From positions 469,977-533,976 of the forward strand of contig SSNU01000063.1 in assembly GCA_012064415.1 (NCBI GenBank): 64,000 nt of DNA. Direction: 5' to 3'. How positions within the stretch are numbered: position 1 is the stretch's first letter; every line of letters starts with the position of its first letter. A program made the position numbers and the translations under genes. Source of the stretch: Gyrodactylus bullatarudis. Its lineage: Eukaryota; Platyhelminthes; Monogenea; Gyrodactylidea; Gyrodactylidae. Of this stretch, positions 12,701 to 23,400 are shown in pieces. The notes under the pieces were generated by a model. That model saw only the letters and a program-made list of their open reading frames with translations, was not told the DNA's origin and did no database searches.

Positions 12701-15700
12701 TGGAATTTTGGCGCCAAATTGAAATTCGAAAAATGACCATATTTTTCATTAAAAAATTTTTCTTCAAATAGTAAAAGTGTGCAACATGAGTAGGATTCCA
12801 TCCTTAAGATATTCTAATTTCTGATGAAAAAATCGAGGTTTATCCTAAAGATCATAGATTCCCAACTTTATATCAATTAGATTTATATGTTGCTACACTG
12901 GACATTTTGATTTTTGCAAAAATAATGATCATGATAGAAGAGCCAAGGTGAGACATTTGCACAATGTTGACTCTCAACATCTTGGCCTAGTCCACACTGA
13001 TAATAAAACTATTCTCGATGGATTTGGGAAACATCAAAAGGAACACTTTAAGAGAAAATTATTCCTCTGGAAGATTCTGGGGAAATATCAAGATTTAAGT
13101 TGGCTCGATTCTTTGAGCTGAAAAAATATTTCCAGCATCACCATTAGACAAGAAAGGGAAAGTCAACTTGCTATTTTTTCAACCAATTTTACTGCTTGAA
13201 AATTAACAAATAAGGACCTAAAGAAAGACTTATTCAAATTGTCATTTCTCTCAAAATTAACATGGTAATATTCGGTTTCTACTAGCAGGTACATTTGACT
13301 AATGATGATTGATGTGAAATCGCCTTGACATACACCAAGATTTCAGCTCAAAGCTCGAAAAAATGAAATAATAGTGCCAACTTTAATGACTTTTGATTCG
13401 GATTTCAAATTTTTAGTTGAAAATATTGATATTTTTGTAGGAAACCCTAAATTCATCGAGAATAGCTGTAATAATAATGTATTGGTTATAAAAAATGCAA
13501 AGGTAAAAAGTGGAGACGAAAAAGTGAAAATTAATTGATGAAATTAATAATTCTCGGAGATTCATTTACACATGAATGTAATCTTGGAGGTGATTATTCT
13601 CGCTGTCAGCATGGGGGAGAAAGGAAAATAAGAAAATTGAATAAATTAAAAATGCTCCATTCTGAAAGGATGGGAAACCAATAAAAAGACATAGATTACT
13701 ACCAATTCAATAGAGCAGTAGTAGTAGAATATAAGTCTTTTGTACTCGTATTCACTTGACACTTGTTAATTGATAGTAATCTTTATGTCTACTATAGATA
13801 ACTAGCAACTAAACCTTGTTGATATGAGAAGATGAGAATTTACTATTTTTACAAAAAACTCAGTACTTTTCTTCAAAAAGTCAGAAAGAAATTTATTTTT
13901 CGAAATCCATAATGAAATACGCCTATAAGTTAGGGAAAAAATTCCAAATATTTGAAGCACATAAATGCAGATATTCGAGATTAATATTAGACAATAAATC
14001 CGAATTGGGCCGTGAAGTTAGAAAGGGCCGTTGTGATAATCAATAAATCAACATTTATCGATTTCCCACTGCAGCCGAATTCGGATTCATTGTCTAATGT
14101 TGATAGAAATTTTGGGTTCGAATGTTGAAGAAGTGAAAATTTGGTGAAATTCGAAAAAAGGCCTAATTATAACTAAAAATATTGAGCATTTTGTAAAAAT
14201 AGTAGATTCTCATCTTCTCATGTCAATTAGGTTTAGTTAATTGATGAAATTAATACGAATTAATCATCTCAAAGTACATTCAAAGAATTGAAATTTTTCT
14301 CGATACAACTCTTGGTAAAATGATAATTCAAGTTGAATCACGGGGCTAAAGGAAACATCATCATAGCAATCGTTTGGGAAAAGACTTTGAGAAACTTTTC
14401 ATATAAATAATCATTTTCAAAATTATTATATGCCCAAGATATTCCCTTGTGATGATGGAAAAGGTTTTATCCCAAGATTTTATAGCACATGTAATATAAA
14501 AGTTATCATCATATGATCTATTCATTCAGTTTAGCCAATTTAAGCCTTGAGGAAAAGTTGGAAATACAAAGAGCAATGTACACCTAGTTAATATGAAGAT
14601 GGGAATTTATGATTTTTATAAAATTCTTATTTTTTTCCATCAAATCGAATTTGATCAAGATTTTTTGAAATTAATTTGATTAATTCAAAAAGGACTAGTT
14701 CAGACCCTGAACTTCAGAGGAGGACTCTTAATTTAATCTAGAACTAAGCAATTTTTCCTATGAAATCATACGTTTTCGAGTTTGTTCTGATATTAATATA
14801 TGACAAATTTTGAAGACGCGATAAGATATTTTCAATAAATTTTACGACCAGAAAGGACGAAATTAAGATTTCTGAATATTTTTTGCAGCATTTTGAATAA
14901 AAAATAGTAAGAATTGAGTCTTTTTTTCACACGATGAGGGTAATTCCTAGGAGATTAGATAAGTTTTGATGATTTTAGGGAAAATGGGATTTTGTCTATC
15001 AGAACATGAAATAATTTCATTTTGTTTTTCAAAAATGTGATTCTCTCGGTTAAAACATCAATTCTTTGATTAAGGCATTGAATACACCCTAATTACCAAG
15101 GTAAAATGATAGCAAATTTTTCTTATAAAATACTTGAAAGGAAATTCTATATAGTATTGAGATAAGAGGATATCTTATGGATAATTAAAAAGTACATTTT
15201 ATAATTTGGTATCAAGATAAGTCCAAAATAATAATCCCTAGTTGAGGTATAAACCAGGTATAAAATGTTCAAGATTGCATAGCAATTATATTTTCTTGCA
15301 GACGATAAACCTAGACGATGATCAGTAAACTTTGATGGATAATGGTTGGAATGTAAAGAGGAATAAATATTTGGGAGAAATATATCCTTGGAATATTTCG
15401 CAGACATTGAATATAGCACATGTGTTGAATTGGCTGAAAAAAATATTCACAAGAGAGGTACAGAATCTAGTCATACATATTATGCAAAATTTTATTCAGG
15501 AAATAGGATAATCCTTTTTTGCACAAAGGTGTGGACTTTGAATGTTTTTAATGAGAATGGTAAACTATTTTCTGATTGTATTTGTTCCGTTGATAATAAA
15601 ATACAATGCAATAGCAACAGCAGATATACAATAGAGTACCGCTTTTCTAGGAAAAATGATCGAAATAGAAAGATTTACACGGTCTTTGGTAATCAGAAGA

Positions 15701-18700
15701 CACTGGCAAATTGAATAATGCTAAAAGTTTTGCTGTAAACTCTAAGATGATAAATCTAGAAAATAATTTAAAATTCTACCATGCCGCAGATTCGAACTCT
15801 GTACCTGCAAAAATTGATTCAATTTCATGATAGGTAGGATAAAAACTGAGCCAGACAGCTTGTCAAGTACAATATATCTCAAAATATAATCATGTTTCCT
15901 GATCTAGATATATTCCCACAAAGTTTTAGCTATTTCGAAATAAATATTCAAGCTCATCATTGTAGCCTGAATATACTCTTGCGTGTGAATAAATATCTTG
16001 AGAACAAAAGCGGTGCTATAATATCCAGGAAAAGGTAAATTTCGATTCTTACTACAATGGACAATATTCTACAATGCAATAGCCTTGCATACTCACCTTT
16101 ATTGGAATGATTAGCGGGGACGATCTGAGTTGTTTTATTATTACTGGTATTTGTTACATTTGGAAGATTATCATAATTGATGGATTCATCGAGAGGTACT
16201 TTTGCCTGTGAATGAAATTAGAATGTACTCGATCATACTCAATGCTTTTGATGATACGTATTTAAAGATTTTCAATCTGATAATTATCAATGAAAATATA
16301 TCATACATCCTCTCAAGGTCCTAGAGTATATAATCCTGGTTGGTATGAAGTTGGGAACTTTTTTTTTAATTTCCAAAAAAATTCAATCTGACCAAAATAA
16401 GGCCGTTTTTCGAATTACGAAAATACACCAAATTTTCACTTTTACAACTTTCAAATCCAAAATTTTTATCGATTTCAAAGATTTGATGCACATAAATGCA
16501 GATATTCGAGACCAACATTAGATAGAGAATTCGAATTGGGCTGCAGAAATTCACAGAAATTCCCCATTATTGTGTGAAATCGAAAATTTGAATTTATCGA
16601 TTACCACGAAGGGGAATAATACAAAATTTAAAAGTTTTCTTGGAAACAGTAGATTCCTCTCTACCTCCACGATCCAATTCGGCTAATTTTGATCCTTGAA
16701 GACCTCTTTTGGCCACCCTCTCACTTTCAAATCAAGAGAAAATTTACAGCTCAAAGTTCAAAAGAATTTGGAATTTCATAATGAAAAATTTGAGACATTT
16801 TTGATTCCCAACTTCATATTGATAATAGGTTTATATGGCAATGTAACTAATCTTACTTTTAAAACTCCCACTGAAAATTATGAACGAATTAGGCTAGATA
16901 TTCTGTATTATTATTATTGGATTGCAATGTATTTCGAGTCTTAATTCCGAGAAATGTGAAATTTATTTTCAAAAGAAAACTAGCTAGGTTATACAAATAG
17001 AGAATTAAATGTGAAATGCATAAACTCACGGATAGTCTATCTGATAAATCTATTCTTTCCTTCATTGAGTTATTCAGAGACATTTTCGAGTAGTCATCAA
17101 TGATTTGCTTGGCCTTGGGCATGTTAATAGAGGAATGTTGTTCAATTGAAGAGAGGATAGATTCTTCTGGACCGGCTGTATCATCGAGATCAGACGTTTT
17201 ACTCGTATGAGAGAGGTAACTATGCAATCGTGAATCTGGTTCTCCCTCTCCTAATGAATCAATGTTCAGTCGTGAACTTATTTTTGGCGTTGTCTTTTGC
17301 AATTTGAATGAATTCTCATCGTGAGGAGAACCTGTCCTTGAACTAGAGTTTTTATGGGCTGGTCTGTCTCTAGCCGGGAGAACTTGGCCCTTTTTCCCCT
17401 GAGAAAAATAGGATAAAATTAAAAATTTTTTTTTTCATTTGTGCTCAAAAGCTAAAATGGTGTAATATGGAAACTATTATCCTGTAGACTAGACGTATTC
17501 GTGATGAGAATCAATCAAAAAATTAATTGAAATCACTTCTCATGTTGTTGTGTGTTAAATGATTTATTTTATCAGATCTATCCAGATCTGTAAGGATCAA
17601 CGATTTATTTGAAAGAATTAAAAATTTAAGCATTTGTAAGTATTCAATGTGTAAATGTATAAATAAAATATCCATACACTTTAATAGGGAGATCAAGATA
17701 AGGATCAAGTCTCGTTTCAAGGAAATAATAATTATTATTATTGATGAGGATGATGAGGCAAATGAAAGTTTGTAGGTTTAATGACACGGACTCTTGTTGT
17801 ATATAGAGAACATTTAAAGTACAACTACGCAACTAAAGCAAAAATGTATAATCATTCCTACAGAAGGGGAAATATAGATAAAGGATTCTAATAATGCACA
17901 CTTGTACTGAATGAATTATAATTCAGATTTTGGACATTTCCAAGAATTTTATGTGGTATGGGTGTATCATCATGTAATTCTGATAGATACATTTTATATG
18001 TATATGTATGTGTTTACAGATTACGAGATTATTATCACTGGCAGTCTCGAAAAAGAAAAAAGAAGAAGTCAACTCAGCCAAGAAAAAAAATGAATACAGG
18101 CTTGTTTTTCGATCAAAATGCTAACTTTGTTATCCAGTTCCGTCTAATTTTATGAAAGTAGAAAAAAATACTTTTGCAATTTGAAATTTTCAATTTCAAG
18201 TCTTGCTAAAATGTAACACCTCTTGGTTATTATTTCTTTAGTTTTAATTAATAACTTTAAAAAATCAGGTTTTACGACAAAAGCAACAAAGTTTTAAGGG
18301 CCTTAATTTGCCTATAAAATGACTTTATCGATATATAAAGTCTTTTCAAAAAAGACCCAGTATTTCTTTAAGGTTATTTTTGTATTGCGAGCAATTTTAC
18401 TTGTGAGCTATTCTAAATGCCTTATTAATCATTTTCAAGGTATCAATATATTTGGTTATTCATAAACGTGATATTTTTATTTCATTTCAAAATTAAAATT
18501 CTTACTACAGACCAATCCCTGTACTACCTCAGGGTTCTTGGAGTAGGAACACTATCAAACTAACTAGCTCATTTGCATCGGATTGTATTACTCAATATTG
18601 CTCATTTTTTATTCTCAAATTATTCACTTTTTGAGTATTTTATACACTGTCCTATATATATACAGTAGTCATCGCCTCTGCATGCAATAGCCAATATAGA

Positions 18701-21700
18701 ATTTACTTCAATTATTTTGAAAGATTTCTAATCAAGTACTATAGAGCTAATATTAGAGAAATACTTTATTATAGTAAAAAGAGCATTAGTGAAAAGATCA
18801 AGTAGACTTGCTAGTGACTACATTCATCTCTCTTTCTCTCTCCTTTTGGAAGGAATTGAATGTTTCACATTTCTACTGGTACTGTTTCCACACTAGGCTA
18901 CATTTTATTACAATAAAGTATTACTTTCCTATTAGCAATAATAATAATAGTTGAAGAAGAGAGATTGTAATGTACAGATTTATTGATCCTAATTAGTTTT
19001 AATTAATATTGATTTTCCCTCTTTTGTATATTCTAATAATACAAGCATTATAATTATAATTTCAACACAATGAGTCAACTCTGTATTGGATTTGGTGTCC
19101 TCAAAACTAATGTAGATTAGAGAGATGGTCCCTCCAGAAAACCAAAAAAATTCTAATTCACTTTCATACTAAATAAAGAAAACGTGAATTAAGAAAACTC
19201 GATAAATTTTTTTCTAGCATGGTTCCCGAAGCTTTTGAGAGTTTTAAGGGTTTATTCACATTGTAAATTAAATTTCAAAGAAAAAAAAACCAAACAAAGT
19301 CAAGACAAGTTTGACAAGAATCAAGAGAATCACCCAGACAAAATGTAAATCTAATTAATGTCTAGTTCACTTGATCTTAAAGGTCAATTGGAAAATTTTT
19401 AAGCCTGCAGATTTCGAGAAGTTTATTTGAATTTGTGTTTTATCCAATTTTAGGTCTTATTTTTGCTCTAAAAAGTTTATTATAGCTTGCATTACGATTC
19501 ATTCAAAAGATGGAAATAATCTGCGAAAAATTCTCTGCATCTCTCAAATTTCAATTTTTTTGGGGAAAGTGAACATTTTCAAAGCTTTCAGGTGTACCGC
19601 ACATTGACATCTCAAAACTAAGTAGAAACGGTTAAAACTCGGCATTTTTATATTTTAATATTTTAGTAATAAAGTCAGTGATTTCAAGGCTTGAGATATT
19701 TTTGAAAGAGTATGTAGATTGAAGCATTGTTTTTTTATTATTTTTAATCGGTCGAGGATTATTTCTTTCCCTATTACAGTATTATAAATTATTTTTTTCT
19801 ATTAATTTCCCATGTTATATTTGTTATTACCGTTTACAAGATGCACATTTCTTTCCCTCTGGTTATTATTATTGTCTGGTAAGTAGTAGTATTGATATTG
19901 GTAGAATTATTCCTAGTACAATGCCAAGGCAAATGATAAACTCCATATATATAGGTCTTGATTATTTAGTGTGTTCAATTTGAAGTATATATATATATAT
20001 ATTTGTATTAGATAGCATATAGTAGTATCGAGGATTGATTGAAAACACCCTTTAAAATAATACAGTATTATATATACAGAGATAACCAAAGTTGAGAGAA
20101 TGTATAGAAGAAGAAGAAGAAGAAGACTACCACAGTCCATTATCATGATTATTATGTATATTATTATTTATATACATAATAATAGTAGATAGTCTTTAGG
20201 ATTCAGTCTTGGGGAATGCACAAAACAGTTTTACATAAACATTTGGATTGTAAAGCTGGGCAATGGAGAGCCCAGATCTCTTGAAAAGTTCAAGTCACTT
20301 GTTTGAATGCAATTATTATTTATAAACTCTTTCAGATCTATTTATTATATTTTCCTATTATTTGCAGGTGTTGTGTAAACAAGTAATTTTTAGAAATATG
20401 GCTCAATACCGATAAACTTTTCTAAAGTACACACTGTTCAATTGATATTGTTTCCATAAATTGGTAAATTTTTTTTCTAAATTTGACTATCAAGGTGTAT
20501 CGATTTATTCTACTCAGACCCTTGAAGAACTACAAACAAAGACTCATGCTTTACCTATTTGGAAGAGTATCAAGTGAATTCACAGCTCCTTCCCTGACCA
20601 AACAATTTATTCATTATTTTTGATATAAATTCAGTGTCTGATTAGAGTCGGATGTGAAAACCCGGGAAATAAAAGCTTTTCTACTCAATATTTATGTCTC
20701 TTAATCCTCTAAGAAATGAAATTTTATTAAAGAGTTGAAAATAAAAATACTAAGGAATTTTCTTGTTAATCAATAAAGAACAAATGTACAATTAATGTTT
20801 AAATAAATTTTTTATCTGAAAAACTTCCGCTTCAAACTTGATCAATAATCCTTGAGAGATAGAGAGAAGGACAGAGTTATAAAAAAGGACGTGATTTGTT
20901 TTCTCTTACAAGAATAAGGCAAAAGATTTACTCTCGTCCTGCAAAGAAGCATTACTATTGCTGATCAAAAATTGCTGAATAAAATTTGAGAAAAAGTGTA
21001 TTAGTACAGAGTGTTTATCATTAGATATTGTACAGAGATGATGAATCAGATTCCTAGAGATAGAGAAAGAGACTCGATGACAATAGCAAAAAGAAAGCCT
21101 ATGTCTCTCTCATTAGTCATGAGAAAGGAATTTCATCGATTTTTGTTGCATTGCAATGAGAGATTAAAAAGTTTTTCACTAGAGAGATATCCGCGATGCT
21201 GATGATAATGATATTTGCACATTTGATTGCTATTACTCAAAAAAAAGAGAACAGAGTTATAATGCGACTAGCTGACTACTCAGAGAAAGAAATAAAAAGA
21301 GAACTGGAGCACTGGTGAGCATGCACAAGCATACGCACGCGCGCACAAACTCAGAGTAGAAACAGTATCATGATGACCTTGAATTTTAATATTCTCTCTT
21401 TTTCTTCCAGACAAACTTGGAAATTTCAAAGTACTATTACTCGAAATCATTGAAAATTTCTATTATAATCTCTTCTTTTAGCTGATTGTAAAAAAGAGAG
21501 AAAATTTAGGTTTATTTTCAACGACTAGACGGAGAAAAATACTTGAATCAAACAACTTGATTGATCATATTTTCGTTGTAGAGTTGAGAAAAATGTGTGA
21601 AATAGCGCTGCAAAAAAACAGATATCGATATTTTAGAGCCAAAATGAATGTACAAAAAGATGTTTTAATTAAATTAAATAGACTCACTAATGAATTTTTG

Positions 21701-22549
21701 TTATTTGGGGTTAGAGAATAATCCTGAGCGTTTGAAAGATAACAATTCAAAGAATTTTCTGAAACATTTACGTTCGATCTGAGAGAATTTGTTTTGCTGG
21801 TACCAGAAGATCCTTTTCCATTCGTAGTGCCGAGTGGCAGAGGACCATAAATCAAATCATCTCTAGGTTCAGATGATCCAATTTTCGGAGGAATTGAATC
21901 TATATAAATCATTCGCATGTAATCTAGATTATCAAAATAAATAAAATTGATAGATTGAGCTCACTTGACGAATTAGAAGAGCCTAAAAATAGTCCATGAG
22001 TTTTTATAATTTTCGAATAGTCCAAAAGTCTATAAAACTCACTGTGTGCTTGGGAATTACTTTGCATATATTTATCCCGGGAACCAGATTCATCAGCATA
22101 AAAAAGAATGACGTCGTTGATAACATTTTTAGGATTTTCATTAGTCAGGCCAATAATATTGAGTACTGAGGGGGGAATCCTCTTGATGTCAGACAAATCG
22201 ACATGTGCACGATGAACAACATTATGAGGAGCTGATATTGTTGCCATAAAATTTTTAGAATTAGATTTCCCCTTGTTCTTGTGAATTTTAGGTTTTTCAT
22301 TTTTCTTAGGAATTTGGGGTAATGGCTTTTTATGATCAAAGTTTACTGTCATGGAGGGTATTCTATCCAAATATATTGAACTGTTTTAGAAAAATTAAAA
22401 TTAGCTAAATTACTTTTGAGCATAGGTACTTGTCGTCCTCAGGGGAGGCGGGGGAGTTCTCTGAAAGAATATATAAATTCAAGACGTACATTATAATTAT
22501 GGTCTTCAGCGAAATTACTCGTCTTTGAATGAAACGGATAACAGCTCAT
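6725..22549 (-). CDS. Pak: p21-activated kinase (PAK group I-like), 3' end outside window
   Basis: Ser/Thr kinase activated by Rac/Cdc42, acting on cytoskeleton and adhesion. Exons: 22549-22490, 22460-22414, 22380-21965, 21923-21688, 17398-17030, 16205-16097, 11434-10930, 9907-9625, 7159-6725; all phases join, giving 820 codons so far. Residues 21-32 carry a proline-rich Nck-type motif ([12 protein letters not shown]). A CRIB motif begins near residue 84 ([13 protein letters not shown]) and is followed by [13 protein letters not shown], matching the PAK autoinhibitory segment. The kinase domain starts near 573 with GQGASG, the lysine in [22 protein letters not shown] and activation-loop [15 protein letters not shown]. 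The start has an in-frame TGA upstream. The linker (about 175-570) is long, low-complexity and Ser/Asn-rich; [12 protein letters not shown] may be a PIX-binding motif (tentative). The final exon (normally starting HPFL) was not found to the left, so its intron exceeds 6.7 kb. Family call is firm; the linker exons are less certain. Confidence 0.93.
7160..9624. other. PAK intron 8
   Basis: Intron of about 2.5 kb between the two halves of the kinase domain (VCRE | CLKAIEFLH). I see no coding features; the open frames here lack any recognisable family signal. Confidence 0.7.
9908..10929. other. PAK intron 7
   Basis: Intron of about 1 kb that splits the glycine-rich loop (GQG | ASG) of the kinase domain. 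I see nothing else in it. Confidence 0.7.
11996..12869. mobile_element. foldback/MITE element interrupted by a second one
   Basis: Termini AAAGTTGGGAATCTATGATC (11996 on) and its reverse complement (ending 12869) bracket a long imperfect palindrome. The inner left arm (12331-12540) pairs with 12650-12855, for example around TTTTTTCATCAGAAATTAG versus CTAATTTCTGATGAAAAAA. The left arm is split by 12020-12329. No coding capacity. Lies in PAK intron 6. Confidence 0.75.
12020..12329. mobile_element. nested foldback insertion flanked by 11-bp direct repeats
   Basis: Inverted arms run from 12067 (ATTGACTATAACGTTG) to about 12180, and from about 12217 to 12328. The insert is flanked on both sides by TATGATCTTTA (12009-12019 and 12330-12340), consistent with an 11-bp target duplication inside the older outer element. 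Noncoding. Confidence 0.68.
13807..14238. mobile_element. foldback/MITE-like element, family A
   Basis: Left end AACTAAACCTTGTTGATATG with GAGAAGATGAGAAT pairs with the right end ATTCTCATCTTCTCATGTC. The palindrome continues inward, with centre halves around ATTAGACAATAAATCCGAAT and ATTCGGATTCATTGTCTAAT. About 430 bp, noncoding, in PAK intron 6. A related copy lies near 16335-16835. Confidence 0.7.
14590..14650. repeat. partial terminus of the same foldback family
   Basis: TTAATATGAAGATGGGAATT followed by TATGATTTTTATAAAA resembles the left end of the element at 13807. I could not find a matching right end nearby, so this is probably a truncated copy. Confidence 0.4.
15388..15714 (+). other. 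108-codon open frame inside PAK intron, probably not a gene
   Basis: An uninterrupted frame from ATG to TGA, antisense to PAK. The composition is Asn/Lys/Ser/Arg-rich with seven cysteines and no recognisable domain. The length is somewhat long for chance in AT-rich DNA but not decisive. It could be chance, a transposon remnant or a small nested gene. Confidence 0.15.
16335..16835. mobile_element. foldback/MITE-like element, second copy of family A
   Basis: The interior matches the element at 13807-14238 directly: both carry CACATAAATGCAGATATTCG followed by AGA..A.ATTAGA and CGAATTGGGC. The outer ends show TATGAAGTTGGGAA (about 16339) against TTCCCAACTTCATA (about 16807), also matching the termini near 11996/12869. 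Boundaries are approximate. In PAK intron 5. Confidence 0.62.
17399..21687. other. PAK intron 4 (4.3 kb)
   Basis: Long AT-rich intron between the post-CRIB exon and the linker exon. It includes an AT-dinucleotide tract (19986-20002) and a GAA tract (20107-20125). Alternative linker exons could hide here, but I could not support any from the sequence. Confidence 0.55.
20107..20125 (+). repeat. (GAA)6 microsatellite
   Basis: Six perfect GAA units, directly visible, in PAK intron 4. Confidence 0.9.
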
Positions 22550-22699
22550 TTTCGCAGTAACAGATTCATTAGTTCATAAGTCGCGGTTGATTAATATAAA
22601 CTCAAACTTCACCAATATTAGTTTTTCTGACCACAGATGAGATGAACATTTAAAAATTGAGCCTTTAAGAAGTTTAGAGGAAACAATCATTATTTTATT
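22550..22699. promoter_or_regulatory. shared PAK/MVB12 5' interval
   Basis: Only 150 bp separate the PAK start codon (22549, minus) from the MVB12 start codon (22700, plus). Both 5' UTRs and any core promoters must lie here unless upstream noncoding exons exist. No TATA box is obvious. Confidence 0.5.
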
Positions 22700-23371
22700 A
22701 TGACTCAAACTGGTCTTGCTTTTGAGGCTCTAACGGATATTTGTATAACTACAAACGCTAATTATTCAAGAGTAAATTATGAACAGCTTCTAAAAACGCA
22801 AGATACCAGCGATGAACTTAACCTGTGGAGCAAACAATTTTTTACAAAAACTGATCGATTCCTTCTTTTTAAAAAGGACACTGAAAATAACCCTATCGAG
22901 AATATTATTCTTTTAAATGAAAATGACCCAGAGCCTACAGGATATATCGGAATTAAGTGGGCATACGACAATAAAAGTCAACGTTCCCTTAAGAAAAAGT
23001 ATCTTGCTTTCAAACTAGGAGAAAGATCCACCATTCAAAAGTACATTCAAGATTTAAGTTTCTTCTCAAAATATCCTCCTTCCGATTATGAACCCATCTG
23101 CGATATCAATGGATTTCACCTAGCAATGAAAAGAGTAGATAATCCTTGTAAAGTTTCTTCAAGCCATGTTGAAGCGTCTAATACACAGAAAGTCAGACCT
23201 TCGACTAGACCTACTCCTGTCTTTCATCCCCTTTCCGGTGTTCTAATTGATTACAAGTGTGACAATTTCAACTTAAATTTTGGTAATTACCCAACAAAAA
23301 CGATTGAAGAGATCATGGACACTTATCAGTACAATTTTCAGTTGGAAAACTCAATTATATCAAATTGTTAA
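22700..23371 (+). CDS. Mvb12: ESCRT-I subunit MVB12 (MABP + UMA domains)
   Basis: Small subunit of the ESCRT-I complex, which sorts ubiquitinated membrane cargo into multivesicular bodies. A single exon of 223 codons. Residues about 9-150 match the MABP domain: ALTDICITT at the start, then LWSKQFFTKTDRFLLF, NIILLNENDPEPTGY, the basic SLKKKYLAFKLG, and YEPICDINGFHLAMKRV. The C-terminus (about 178-223) matches the UMA domain, beginning PLSGVLIDY and ending with the EEIMDTYQYNFQLENSII pattern; this segment contacts TSG101/VPS37 in the family. Length is close to other MVB12 proteins. It starts 150 bp from divergent PAK and ends 29 bp from the end of convergent RBM19. Vertebrates have two paralogs (A and B); I cannot say which is closer. 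Confidence 0.9.
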   Translation: MTQTGLAFEALTDICITTNANYSRVNYEQLLKTQDTSDELNLWSKQFFTKTDRFLLFKKDTENNPIENIILLNENDPEPTGYIGIKWAYDNKSQRSLKKKYLAFKLGERSTIQKYIQDLSFFSKYPPSDYEPICDINGFHLAMKRVDNPCKVSSSHVEASNTQKVRPSTRPTPVFHPLSGVLIDYKCDNFNLNFGNYPTKTIEEIMDTYQYNFQLENSIISNC

Positions 23372-23377
23372 ATTGTA

Positions 23378-23383
23378 TTTATT
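23378..23383 (-). terminator. polyadenylation signal for RBM19
   Basis: AATAAA on the minus strand, 18 nt past the RBM19 stop and only 7 nt beyond the MVB12 stop codon on the other strand. The transcripts of these convergent genes almost certainly overlap at their 3' ends. Confidence 0.6.
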
Positions 23384-23400
23384 CAATTATTTTCCAAATT

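Noticed and set aside
15770..15810. Possible tRNA: GTTCGAAT T-loop-like sequence on the minus strand
   Set aside because: The flanking bases do not form a five-base-pair T stem in the canonical register, and no acceptor, D or anticodon arm is present.
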